The notes under the pieces: generated by a model
The model's database searches: none
What the model was told of the DNA's origin: nothing
The model's input: the letters and a program-made list of their open reading frames with translations, nothing else
NCBI RefSeq assembly: GCF_028453695.1
Contig: NC_135778.1
Location: forward strand, 11,716,244-11,780,243
Length of the DNA stretch: 64,000 nt
Reading direction: 5' to 3'
From: Augochlora pura
Lineage: Eukaryota > Arthropoda > Insecta > Hymenoptera > Halictidae
In this document: positions 34,190 through 45,175 of the stretch, piece after piece
Numbering within the stretch: the first letter of the stretch is position 1
Layout of the letters: every line of letters starts with the position of its first letter
Position numbers and translations under genes: made by a program

Positions 34190-36860
34190 TGATTAAAGAT
34201 GGGACTAAATGTTTATATTTAGTTACTGTTGCTTGCAATTACTGAGAAAAATGTTCTATTTAACACAATAATCCACTCTTTAATAAAAAAATAATATCAT
34301 ACTTTAGCGAATATTTATTATAGAACGAATGCAGCATACTACTGTCAAATGCACACATTTAATATATAATATAACGTAGAAACAAATATAGAATATAACA
34401 AGAATATAACATTTAATGTAACGTAGAATCTCTTTTATCCGGCTTTATAATAATTTTTACATACAGCTTGCTTAATCCGGGGCAACGTGTAAGTAACCGT
34501 TCCATTATCGGTTTCATTCGTGTCGCTTCGTTTAATCCGGATAATCGAGGCACCGCCGTACGATGTATAATTTTTCGAGACTGGCGTAACGTTGACCCAG
34601 AAAAATAATGAAAAGGGACAAGGCAGAAGGGCAGAAAATTTGATTGAATCTCCATCGGAAGGATTAGAGGACACGCGCGGGCAAGAGACATAACACGGGC
34701 TGGTCCGCATCGGATCAGAGAGAATCGTGGAGAGCGTCCGCGTATAAACAGAGCCGATCGATCATTTAGTAGGGCGCGCACCGGTTTTCCCATATTTTCC
34801 GGCGAATATCTGGACGTACGTCAAATATTTGAAGCGACTAATTATCTCGTAGGATTCCGATTGGCGAAGTCCCGCGCGCGCGGCGAGAGGGTGGTAAGCG
34901 CGCGCGCGCGCGCGCGCGAACGACGCTGCGAATACGGTGCGAGAGGATGGCTCGCGGGAGCTTGTAATGACAAAATGATACGTTGAGGCAAAACGAGCAT
35001 ATCGCAAGAACGGCTCCCGTCATTCTGCCGTAATTATCGATGATTACACGATGCAAATACGGTTGGCGGGTAGGAGGCCGGCCGGGGGTTCAAAGGCAGC
35101 GGAGTCACGTTTGCGCGCTCGCGCCGATATGCGCATCGGGGTCTAATATGTGCGGAAACCCTCCCCTTTCGCAGGGAGTGTCGAAGGGCGGCGAGGGGCG
35201 CCTCCCTTCTCGCGCTAGCCCTCAAGATACGCGTGTACCTCCATTGAGTCGTTGCCTAACGAGTGGTTCCATCGCGTAAGTACCACGGGGGCCGAGGGGA
35301 TGGCATTCGCGTACCTGCCGGCGAAAGTTAGCCTTTAGGCGGAAAAGCTTTTTATTTCGAAGGGTTGCGCGGGAAGAAACGGCTGGATACCGCGCGTCAG
35401 CCAGCCGATGCATTATGCAGCGACTGTTTGAAGTCCTTTCTTTTCTTTCTCTCCTTCTGGCCCCTCTCCCTCTCTCCTTCTCACTCCTTCTCCCTCCCGC
35501 GGCCACGGGGTCCTGGCTCGCCGGCCGTTTCCCCACCAGCGGCATCGTCAATCTTTCTCCACCCTTTTTCCGCGGTTCCTTTTTCTACTTTTTCTCTACT
35601 TTCACGCTCTTTCGGCGGGGCAGCGGCTGGTAACGCGGCAGAATTGTCGGTGAAATGCGCGCAAATTTCACCGTCGCACCGCAGACGAGACCCTCCAGGG
35701 GTAGCGACGACGCCCGTTTGATGACACGAATGGAAACGTTTCATGGTGAAGTGGATTGATTACTTAGTTCGCCGGTGCCGCCGAGCGAAAACCGCTTCAC
35801 CCGGGCTTCGTTGTGCTCGTTGAATAACATTGAATTAATAACGTGTTGGTAAATAGAATAATTCCGGCGGATTGCGCCGCGGTATTGCGCACCGGGCTCC
35901 GCAACCGGTTCCATTACACGGTTGACAGCAACTCTTTTTCCCCGGTCTGATGGAACAGAAATTATATTGTCTTTATTACCCTGTCCGGCCAGTCTGCATT
36001 ACGGAGGATGGAACGCACTACTATCTTAAGTGAGCAAATGTTAATCTTCTTTGCTTGTGAAAATACGAGAAATCTGTCACGTACAAGTTAAATGATTTTT
36101 TGCTGTCTGGCCCACGAATGCAGTCGACTCGCGAGAATATCGCATATTATGAAATTAATTTTTGTTGCTTTGATTGACGGTTTGATATTTTTCAAGGGTA
36201 TTCCAGATTCATCTCTGGATGAAAAAGATAAATTTTCCAAATATAATTCAATCCCACCTTGTAATAATATTTTCTAATATTAATAACAGCTTTAAACAAA
36301 CTGATAGTGATTTAGAATCAGTGAAATGATTCAGCTTGAATTTCGCATGGATTAATAATATAATAAGTAGCATAGATCGTTGCGTATATATAAATAGCAG
36401 ATGACTTTTGGTTCAGGGTTTCTTGAATTTTTCAATATGATTTTTATAATAAAGACGCATAGCAGCCGATGAAAAGTAATTTCACTAAAAAGTGAATGTT
36501 TTGTCAAGTTTATATTCTCTCATTGATTTATTAATTGATGAATTATACAATTTTCACACACCTAAATAAGTAACACATTCATGGTTTCGCCTCATCGTAA
36601 ATTCCTTTTACGATATTACACATTTTTTGGCCGATAAAGTATTCTTTTTGAGGTTTATCACGTTCTCTGCATTACATATAAAACTTGGAGATGTGCTCTT
36701 TCAAAGCTGTTTGAATATCATCTTACGGAAATTTGTTCATAACCTCGAGTCTTCGAATGCAGTACAATTTTGAACTAATAAGCTTCGTTATTGTTACATT
36801 GAAACATAAAATTCTAAAGCGACGATTATTTTACTCTATCAAATATTGTTGAAAATATAC
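34190..36860. other. Non-coding block with a CG run
   Basis: No gene recognised. (GC)n at 34898-34918. 34600-36000 is GC-rich with many overlapping frames; 36000-36860 is AT-rich. Confidence 0.45.
34898..34918. repeat. (GC)n microsatellite
   Basis: Alternating GC run, a Z-DNA-prone sequence. Confidence 0.9.
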
Positions 36861-36869
36861 AAGATATAT

Positions 36870-37987
36870 GTGCCCATAATTATGAAAGTAGTCTAAGTCA
36901 TATATTCCTTGTTTCGAGATATTAAATAAATTGCATTTGCATAAATTAAAAAATATTTTTACATTATGCTATCTTTTTATTTAGAATTTCATTGGTCTTA
37001 ATTAATCGAAATTTATTATGAATATGTAATTTTGTGTGAATTTCATACGAGAATATTGTTTTTAAAGTTTGAATTGACTTAAACCATTTTCAAAATTAAC
37101 TGAATGTCCTATAAACGACTTAAAGCAATAAAGAACTATGAGTTTTATTTGAAAGAATAACTTTAATGAAATAATTCATGCACATTTATTAATGATTCTA
37201 AACAAGTAATGCATTTTTATCATTTCGAGTTTTTAAGATTTTTAAAATGTTCTTGAAAAACAGGAGGAATGTATGGTAGTAAACACATAATATCTTTATG
37301 TTTTTCTTCCGATACTGGTCTTGTAGTGGTGTATAAAGGAAGTAGCTTAATATTTCCGTATATTTTAGGTGAAAGATCCAATACGTGGAATTCAGGAGCG
37401 TCTAAAGAAGTTTTATAGAACATTTTATATAGTTCATTTTTCACGAATCTCATCCATTGTATTTGCAGCCAAGAGATAGATTCGCCCGCGGTATTTTTTC
37501 CTCTTCTTGTTGTTGACTCTTCTAGTGATTTTGTTGAAATATAATTCGGCTGCGACATTCGTTTTATCGAAAATGTATAATTCTTCTTCTACACTTTTCT
37601 GAGTTCATAACAGTATTCAGGGATGTATAAGTAATTTGCTTTTTTTATTTTCATTTCTATCAACCCAAAATCACGGTCATTCGATAGAAAGGAATGACCC
37701 GATACCAAAAATTTGTGGTCTATTGTTTCAATATTATTATTGAAACGCCGTTTTCAAGTTATGTTTATATAATTGCTTTAAATTTTTGACTTAGACCACT
37801 TTCATAATTAACACTAAATGAATTCCATATAATGTTGAAATTACAACCACCATCTAATGGTTTATTTTTGACGATATCGTAAATATTACATTGAATAAAT
37901 TTAGTTTAAAATAATGTGGTGTAAAATAACTGATAAACTAATTTTTTTTTAAATTTTTACTTAAACCACTTTCATAATTATGTGCAC
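36870..37987 (-). mobile_element. Unassigned TIR transposon, copy E1
   Basis: The left terminus GTGCCCATAATTATGAAAGT (36870) is the inverse of the right terminus, where ACTTTCATAATTATGTGCAC ends at 37987. The motif TATGAAAGTGGTTTAAGTC occurs four times: near 36880-36899 (forward) and inverted at 37076-37099, 37788-37811 and 37959-37982. One minus-strand ORF (37220-37558) is enclosed. Relative to that ORF the motif order is forward, forward, ORF, forward, inverted, the same as in copy E2 at 45176. The superfamily is unknown to me. Confidence 0.75.
37220..37558 (-). CDS. Unassigned transposon-encoded protein, E1 (112 aa)
   Basis: I cannot assign a function. The 112-residue frame has a conserved core SWLQIQWMRFVK at about residues 29-40, then FYKTS near 46-50, and a C-terminal stretch KDIMCLLPYIPPVFQEHF near 89-106. 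It aligns end to end with the ORF at 45437-45811 (about 40% identity by eye over some 57 residues). The W-L-x-I-x-W and 'LL.YIPP' patterns recall uncharacterised repeat-encoded proteins seen widely in insects, but I cannot name a family. It lies alone between the inverted ends of copy E1, so it is probably the product of that element or the remains of a longer one. No DDE or HTH motif is visible. The Met at 37558 is the first in frame. Confidence 0.6.
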   Translation of the reverse strand: MSQPNYISTKSLEESTTRRGKNTAGESISWLQIQWMRFVKNELYKMFYKTSLDAPEFHVLDLSPKIYGNIKLLPLYTTTRPVSEEKHKDIMCLLPYIPPVFQEHFKNLKNSK

Positions 37988-37989
37988 GT

Positions 37990-40155
37990 ACTTTCTCGGA
38001 TTTAGATAAAACTACACGTCGGTTCTAAATAGTTTTCTTAGATTCGCGATTAAATAAGTATTTCGGTGAATTTTATGAAATGACATCGCCACACAAATCC
38101 GTAACATCCGCCGTCTACATAAACCCACGTTCTTCACAATTCACCCTGCGGAATTATGTAAAACACGGTGCGCTCAGTATCCGTATGCACATTCGTTCCT
38201 CTATTTTTTAATTTCCTGCCTTCACGCGTCCGTCATTTTTCACGAAGAGGAAATTACGAAACAGAAACCGACTTGGAAGAAGAATTCAGAAATGAAAAAC
38301 GAAATCTCCTATTAAAGTTAAACAGATTCATGGAGAATCGGTGAAGCTTGTGTCATGGTTCAAACAAATATATCGTCGCCACGGCTCCCAAAGACACCGT
38401 GACAATCTACATGTATTTTGAGTTTCAAGGCGATCCCATTAGTCGATTATACACTTATGGGTTAAACTAAAAACATTATACATTATTGACATTTGATTGA
38501 AATTTAATATTTTAACAAATATGCATCTTATTAAATTAAAAGTACATAGTTTTGCTTATACTGCAATATCGTTTCACATAGTGCATAAAACAATATAATA
38601 TATAATAATATAATACATAATAATAAGAAACAATAGAAATAGAAACAGATTCAAAATTAAATTAAGGTAGAGAACGAAAAGAAAAATTCAACAGATTACA
38701 AAACAATCCGTAAGTATAATATTACATCGTTGCCGACGTGGAGTGTCGTATAACAAAATTTAAAATACGTGACAAGTAGACCGTGAATTTTATGCATATC
38801 CAACAAAGCGAGTACATGAAACATAAACCAGCAAAAACTGGAGAATTTAAGAAAATGCTTCAACGCTATTTCTCAGATTATAAAAATTTCTGCATTAGCG
38901 AAGGAATAAAATTTTAATTCGTTTCTCTCTTGTCGCTAAAATATCCAGCGAATGTTCGCATAAAAATTCAAATTCTAACGAAATCGGATCTAGCTAAAGC
39001 AACGTTACGTTATCAATAACAAATATTTATTATCTTTATACTCGTGCAAGGAATACTATATCACTCGCCGATAGGGCATCGTAAATCATTTTTTACACCA
39101 TTTAGGGACACGCATGCGAACTATTCCCGAGTCCGTGTCAAGAATCGCGCGGCTGGTGATGCCCCCGGTGTCCGAAAACGGTGCAGCGGCGCTGTTGTCC
39201 GAGCATGAAGCGACCGTCGTCATTAATCATGTCACGGAGAAAGGTACGATGAAAGGTCCTGTACACGCGTGAGATTACGAAACCCGATCCAGGGAGGTCG
39301 GAGAAGAATCACACGAGATACCCACCAACACGTGGTACCGGACACGACCGCCTCTCGGATCCGTGAGGTGACGATAATTTATCCACGCCAGCGCGGAGAA
39401 TGAGCGTTTTCACGGCGATCCGCGTGCTTCGAGAAATGTGAAAATATCGCGGTTAATGAACGAACTCGAATAAATTCACTGTCATTAGCCGGTTAGGAGT
39501 TACCCTTTCACCGAAGTGATTTATGCCGGTGAATTTATGCGTTTCCTTTCTCCCCTCCGCGTCGACGTAAGAAATGAAAATTCTATAGGTACGCTGAAAA
39601 TATATCAAATTATGTGTGCATAAGTTTTGTACACTGTTTAGTGTCGATACAAATTGTGATAATCAGTAGAAGCAATCTTTTTAATGCTGAAACGAAAGAG
39701 TATAGTAGAGGTAATATCTGCTTTTTATTTTCTTTCTTAATTTCATATTATATTCGTATAAAATAAATAGAAATTTTACTTATATTATATTCGTATTATA
39801 AACATTATGGTTTCGCAAATTAAATAAACTAAACAAGATGGCTCTTGTCATTAGCACATATTGAAAGTTTTTCTATTTTCGTTACTTCTACATAGCTGTA
39901 TAAATAATTTTAAAAAACATTAATTACTGCTGCGGATCATTTTCTAACACATCGATAATAGGGCAGGAATTAACTCAGGTTCTTATGCCCAGACGTTGCA
40001 CAAAATTTCGGTTAACAATGTGACAACAGTCGCCGTAACTTTCCCCGATAATCTTTCAATGCACAGGTAAATTACCAATCATTATCTATTCGATCACCAA
40101 TGTTACATCACAGACACGAGAAACGACTGAAAGTGTTTCCCTGGAATTTTGAAGT
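37990..40155. other. AT-rich stretch, then mixed non-coding DNA
   Basis: No gene recognised. 38470-38720 has an ATAATA-rich low-complexity patch near 38590-38640. 39090-39560 is GC-richer, without credible frames. Confidence 0.45.
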
Positions 40156-40358
40156 AAATTGATTCCTAATACGTTTGATGGTGATAGATACAAATTGCGA
40201 AGTTTTATTAAACAAGTAGATAGCGTTTTTGAATTAGCCAGACCTTCTCAATATTTACCGCTTCTATATTTCGTAAAAAGCAGTATTATAAGGAAAGCAA
40301 GAGTACAAACATGGTCAGAAATTTCGGAATTATTATTAAACTTATATCAGGATAGATT

Positions 40359-40839
40359 TCATTGAATTTCAACGTAACATCTGCAGAAACAGTCATTTCA
40401 CCGGCTGAAATGTCGTTTTCATAGATAATCATATTTCGAGAAGAATGCCGATGAATGTTGAGATTTCTCTGCTGCAATNNNNNNNNNNNNNNNNNNNNNN
40501 NNNNNNNNNNNNNNNNNNNNNNNNNNNNNNNNNNNNNNNNNNNNNNNNNNNNNNNNNNNNNNNNNNNNNNNNNNNNNNTGAATGTTGAGATTTCTCTGCT
40601 GCAATGTAATAACCAACATCATGTATTGTATTTTCTGGTGCAAAGTAGTTGTTTTTATTGAATTTCAACGTAACATCTGCAGAAACAGTCATTTCACCAG
40701 CTGAAATGTCGTTTTCATAAATAATCATATTTCGAGAAGAATGCCGATGAATGTTGAGATTTCTCTGCTGCAATGTAATAACGACAATCATGTATTGTAT
40801 TTTCTGGTGCAAAGTAGTTGTTTTCATTGAATTTCAACG
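40359..40839. repeat. 169-bp tandem array inside gag
   Basis: The start ATTGAATTTCAACG recurs at 40361, 40657 and 40826; the last full unit (40657-40825) is 169 bp. Units share CTGCAGAAACAGTCATTTCA, GAGAAGAATGCCGATGAATG and TTTTCTGGTGCAAAGTAGTT. The unit before the gap is cut by the 100 N, so the true copy number is unknown. It separates gag YQDRF from the downstream gag-like reading. Confidence 0.88.
40479..40578. other. Assembly gap of exactly 100 N
   Basis: Exactly 100 N, the conventional placeholder for a gap of unknown size, placed within the tandem array. The repeat is the likely cause of the break. Confidence 0.98.
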
Positions 40840-41344
40840 AGATTAGAAGAATTGACATCGAGAATTATGGGTATCTTTCATTCATCTGAAACTACAAAAA
40901 ATCTACTCGCTGGTAGGCTTACTATGATAAATGATAGATTCATTTACCATTCTCACCCAAATCTCTCAAATGTTAAGGTATCGCGGTTTCCAGACAATTA
41001 ATGCCGCTCTTACAGCCGCCGTAAGTGAAGAAAAAGCATTGCGCTTAACATATAATAATAGTAATAATAATTTTTTACGAAAATGTAGAATTTGTCGCGA
41101 AGATAACCATGCTGATAACAAAAGACCACAATTCATGCAATCTACTTTTAACCCTGTTGATTCTCATCACAGTAATCGCACTCCTATGCAGCATCGAAAT
41201 CCTAGTGTTAATTTTAATTCAGTGCAAGGACCTAATAATATGCCTAATAATCAACCAATTAAATAATGTAATTATTGTATGAAACCAGGACCTTTAATCA
41301 AGGAATGTAGGAAACGAGAGTATAACAATTCCAGATGTCAAAAT

Positions 41345-43240
41345 CAATACACCTGTTGTGTACCTAACGAACGCTTCGTCTTCTAGAGAACGGACCGTGT
41401 ATTTTACGAGTGTACCACATCGAGTCTTCAAGAAGTTTTCCATAATTACTGTTGTTTCGAGCAAACGAATAATTCTTAATAAATATAGTTATTATTATTA
41501 TTATAATTGTCGAACATTCTTCACCCGGATCGCAACACCAAATTCGTGTCCACAATCCGTCACATTTCCTCTAATACAACATACAACTTTATAAAAACCT
41601 GCTGAATCTCCGGCGATTCATTTATCAAATTTCTATGCGAAAGGTTTGCACAAAACATTCAGTATTCCCCAAATTACCCGAGCCAGGGATCTAAGGGTTG
41701 AACGGACCCGTCGAAAAGCGAAGAGTTCCGCGTACTCCGCTAATTAGCAGGTCGCGGACGCATAATAACACTGCCGGAGAACAATGCGTGTCCGCGGATC
41801 GAGATTAATTTTTACAACGGAAGAAAATGACCGAGCGAAAGGTGTTTCCCTCCGCTGAGCGAGCCTGACGAAGATGTATCAGGACGTGGTAGCCTTTCAC
41901 GACACGCGCGCGCGCGCGCGCGCGGTAATTACCACGATAATTTGGTGGGTAGACGCAGAAAGCAGGGTTATCCTCGCAGGTACCATAACATCCCGCCGTT
42001 ACGCTCCCGAAAAAGAAAAGGGACCGATGGTTTTCCCGGGCGGCCATTGTGTTAGGCCTCCGTACGAAATGTTTAGCATATTAACCGGCGGTCCTGGAAA
42101 TATTCCGTCGTTACTTTCGGGAGGTTAAGGTCGTGATTACGGCACCGTGAAACACCGGCGTCTGCAAGGCTAGCAACGGGGCGGTTGCGAGTTCCGCTAA
42201 AAATAGCTTGCGAGTGCTTCAGGGTCTATGCTCCGTGATAAGAGCTTCCGTCGAGAGCAAACTCTTCCGCGGGGCGGATCGCGGCAAACAGAATTGCGGG
42301 AAGCTCTGTTCCCACCGAAAATTGTAAATTTTCGTTCATTCTCCTAATGAGGCGGTTATTAATTCGCACGGAAGCAGTTGAATTCGCCGGGAAGGTTAAC
42401 GAGCGTGCTTGAGCTTGCCTCTGTGCACCGGTAAAATATTTACCCCTAATCGTTCGCGTTAATTGACGTTTCGAGCATTACTGCAGCCGGGGTGGTTGCT
42501 AATTCCTTCTTTTCCCTTTTCGTTTTACACAACATCCAGGAAGTAATATTTGAAAGCCGCATTACAAACGGGCGGTGGTGGTGGGGGGAGGAGCGTCAGT
42601 ATTCCATTTGAAAAATTGGAGCTAAACTTCGTTTCGCCGAAAACTACATACGCAACGTCGTGTTATTGCCCCCCAAAAAAACGCCGTAATTTTTCCCTCT
42701 TCCAGTTCCGTCTCTTTCGCGCCGGAAACGTTAATGTTATGACTCTGGCGAAAGTGGTAATTATGCCCGTGTTTTATTAGTGCTGGAGCATTTGAGGATT
42801 TTCTTGGATTTTCCAAATAGCGTCGCGTTAAGACGAGGATTCCGGAGGAGAACAAGTGAACAAATGAATTGGGATCCATGACTAATGGGAATAAGTAATT
42901 TTGTCTCTCAAATTTGTTAAACATTTATAACATAGATTAATATAATGGATATAAGCCCGAGTACTCACATGCACTTTATTTGTAGAATAATTTACACGAA
43001 TATAGTATATTTTACCTTGTATATTGCTTTGTTGAACACGTTGACTTTCACATCACTGCCCATGCAGATCATACATTATCCGAATGACATGTTCAATAAC
43101 AAATACAAGATTCTGTCTCTTTATGAAGAGCGTTCCTTTTTTTCTGTAAATGTCCAATGTCCAAAGCTATCTTGTTTTTCGAATTCTTTATGTTTCTTTA
43201 CATCTATTAGCACTGTTCATGAATGTTTCTATTTTCTTTC
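41345..43240. other. Non-coding stretch with a CG run
   Basis: No gene recognised. (CG)n at 41905-41924. 41380-41590 has a TTATTATTA patch and may be retrotransposon-derived, but no LTR boundaries are clear. Frames at 42550-42924 overlap on both strands. Confidence 0.45.
41905..41924. repeat. (CG)n microsatellite
   Basis: Alternating CG run. Confidence 0.9.
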
Positions 43241-43247
43241 AGTGTAA

Positions 43248-43782
43248 CACGTTCGCGACGGGGTGTACCACCGGTGGTACATTCTTGTCTGTCCTATGGG
43301 ACGGGATGAGCCACCGGTGGTACACGCCGGTGTCAATCTAATAAAAATGTGATTATTGTAATTAACAAATTTATTTACATATTTATAAACATAAGAGAAC
43401 TATTCCTTTTTGTGAATTTCTTCAAAACATTGTATACACAAAACCGGCTGATTGTCGCAAGAAGGGGAAAATGTAGCAGCGCGCTTGGCTTTTTTTGTGG
43501 CTATGACGGTACCCAGGCGTTCCGACAATTTTCTATAACATTCCCTGCAGCGTTTGCGAACATTTCTTGCAATGCCCGGATATCTGTTTATAAAATGAAG
43601 GTTGCTATCCTTTATTTGCCTTACTGATATTTCTTCAGTTATTAACAATTTATCAATAATTTTTTCCCTAAATTTGAGAATGCTCATTTGACCACTGACT
43701 CAGCCCGCCCAATGGGATCGAGCACGAAAAACAAGCCCGCCCCACGGTGCGGCCAGTGAATTCAGGCCCCGTCGCGAACGTG
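43248..43782 (-). mobile_element. 535-bp deleted piggyBac element with paired palindromes
   Basis: Perfect 16-bp inverted ends, CACGTTCGCGACGGGG (43248-43263) and its inverse (43767-43782). TTAA is at the right (43783-43786); the left shows GTAA, one base changed. The left end carries TGTACCACCGGTGGTACA (43264-43281, a perfect 18-bp palindrome) and a second one with core CCACCGGTGG (43311-43320), centres 43 bp apart. The transposase C-terminus lies on the minus strand (43400-43687), so the palindromes sit downstream of the transposase stop. The catalytic part is deleted. Confidence 0.92.
43400..43687 (-). pseudogene. piggyBac transposase C-terminal fragment (cysteine-rich domain)
   Basis: The 95-codon frame ends with RKRCRECYRKLSERLG, a Lys-rich segment, then a CDNQPVLCIQCFEEIH region. 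This is the C-terminal zinc-binding cysteine-rich domain of piggyBac transposases, which binds the element's internal repeats. Visible ligand residues are Cys47, Cys50, Cys77, Cys84, Cys87 and His92. The residue at 74, where I would expect another Cys, is Ser. The RNase-H-like catalytic domain (DDD) is missing, removed by the internal deletion. The fragment cannot transpose DNA, though it identifies the superfamily of the element. Confidence 0.85.
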
Positions 43783-43786
43783 TTAA

Positions 43787-44064
43787 CCCCTTGCGCTGTA
43801 ATACTGACCAATGCACGACTGGCGCGAGGCGGCCGAGTCAAAGAACTGTCGGAGCCGAGTGCAGCTCGTTGGCTCAGCCGTCTTGGGCCAGTCGAGCTCG
43901 CCTCTCATTGGTCAGTGTTTTTCATTAATAACTCGTAAACAAAGCCTCGCATTGCATTGTCGCTTAGAAAAAAAGTTATTTCAAATAACCTCTAAAATAC
44001 GTCATGTCTCAGAATTACTGCAATTTACGCCCTGTATACATCGTCGTTTGCCACTAAAAGGGTT
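43787..44064. other. TTAA-type end with long imperfect hairpin
   Basis: CCCCTTGCGCTG directly follows the TTAA shared with the piggyBac element and resembles the CCCCTTG ends of the 47745 MITE. Inside, ACTGACCAATG (43803-43813) pairs with CATTGGTCAGT (43906-43916), CGACTGGC (43816-43823) with GCCAGTCG (43887-43894), and a GGCCGAG/GGCTCAGCC pair continues the stem. A weak right end (AAGGGTTA) is near 44054-44061. Its nature is uncertain. Confidence 0.45.
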
Positions 44065-44069
44065 ACTAG

Positions 44070-45170
44070 ATCGCACTAAAAATTCGCGAAAGATTTGTGT
44101 CACCCATATGCGTCAGAAACGTCTGGGCAATCTCGTTACAACAAGTGCTCGGATCACAAGAAGCGAACCCTTTTCTCATTAATCCGATTCGAAGGTTAAA
44201 GGACGACCGAGTGCCGCTTGATTATTCAAAATTTAAATTGAATCGTCAGACAGCGGACTACCTTTCCTCTATCGGCACGGTGATCTTAGGTAACAATGGG
44301 CCGTCGAACGAATAAGCTCCCCTCGCCACAAAGACACCCCTCGGCAATGTGTCCACGTGCTCCTCGCAGCGTTCAGAGAAGCGTGAGAGTAATCGCGCGT
44401 GACTCTTTAACGCCGCGATCAAGCAATATCGCTTAAGCTATCCGAGCGTCGGTTATAGGATTAATGGGCGCGGAACGCAGCGACAATTTCGAAATGGCAC
44501 TCGACACTCGTGCACAATTGCAATTGCATCGAGTGGCGAGAGCCCCGTTGGTCCGACGCGCTTCTGCCTCCGTCGAAAAGGGGGGATGGTTGTCGTCCGT
44601 GGAGAACGGGGGCAGGCGCGCGGAGTTAATCACCTCTATAAAAACATTAAAAGGGCGGAGTTAATCTTTTCGACGGCGAGTTTGTACCGGCGGTCCTCAA
44701 ATGCTTTGTAAAAGCAACCCCGGCGACCGGAATCGATTCGCTCCGTTTCTCTCGCTGGAGCTAGCCGGCGCGCGGCGGCCCCTTCGCTCCTTTTTTCGGG
44801 AACAAAAAAAGAATCGAATTTTCGCGCGAATCCGAAAAACTACCGGCCCCGTACGAAATTGACGGAAGAATATTGGTTTCGTTTGTTCCCGCGATTCACT
44901 TATCGCCGATGTTTTTCTAGGCGGCGGATGAGAATACCGGGCGTAAAAATAGCGGATTCAAGGAAAATATTGCTTGGCAAATATTGAAATATCGACTTTG
45001 TTTTCAACAATGAACGTGTGCCGGAGCTTGCCGTGTTTTTTGCTTATTAATCTAGAACAACAGCGCTGCGAACGCGGAGAACGAATATTCATTATTTTAA
45101 AGACATTGGCAGAAATTAGATTGCTTATTGTACATTTTTAGCTATTTTTCACTCATGCTCGTAAGAAGTA
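44070..45170. other. Non-coding stretch
   Basis: No gene or repeat recognised. 44300-44900 is GC-rich with short antiparallel frames. Confidence 0.4.
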
Positions 45171-45175
45171 TATAT

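Larger units (their letters stand above)
40159..41340 (+). pseudogene. Broken Ty3/Gypsy-type gag
   Basis: 40159-40365 encodes a gag-like N-terminal segment: IPNTFDGDRYKLRSFIKQVD, then ...LLYFVKSSI...W..I...L...YQDRF. This is the 'FxG....L..FI...' and 'W.EL...L...F' pattern of Ty3/Gypsy capsid proteins. After YQDRF the frame is interrupted by a 169-bp tandem array with a scaffold gap, and gag-like sequence resumes at about 40839. The C-terminal part (to 41266) has one damaged knuckle, CRICREDNHADNKR. After an in-frame stop there is a second, CNYCMKPGPLIKEC, in which the usual GH is GP. No protease, RT or integrase follows. It is a dead fragment. Confidence 0.72.

Noticed and set aside
40359..40839. 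CRISPR-like or clustered repeat array
   Set aside because: The 169-bp units are contiguous, with no unique spacers, and the context is eukaryotic.
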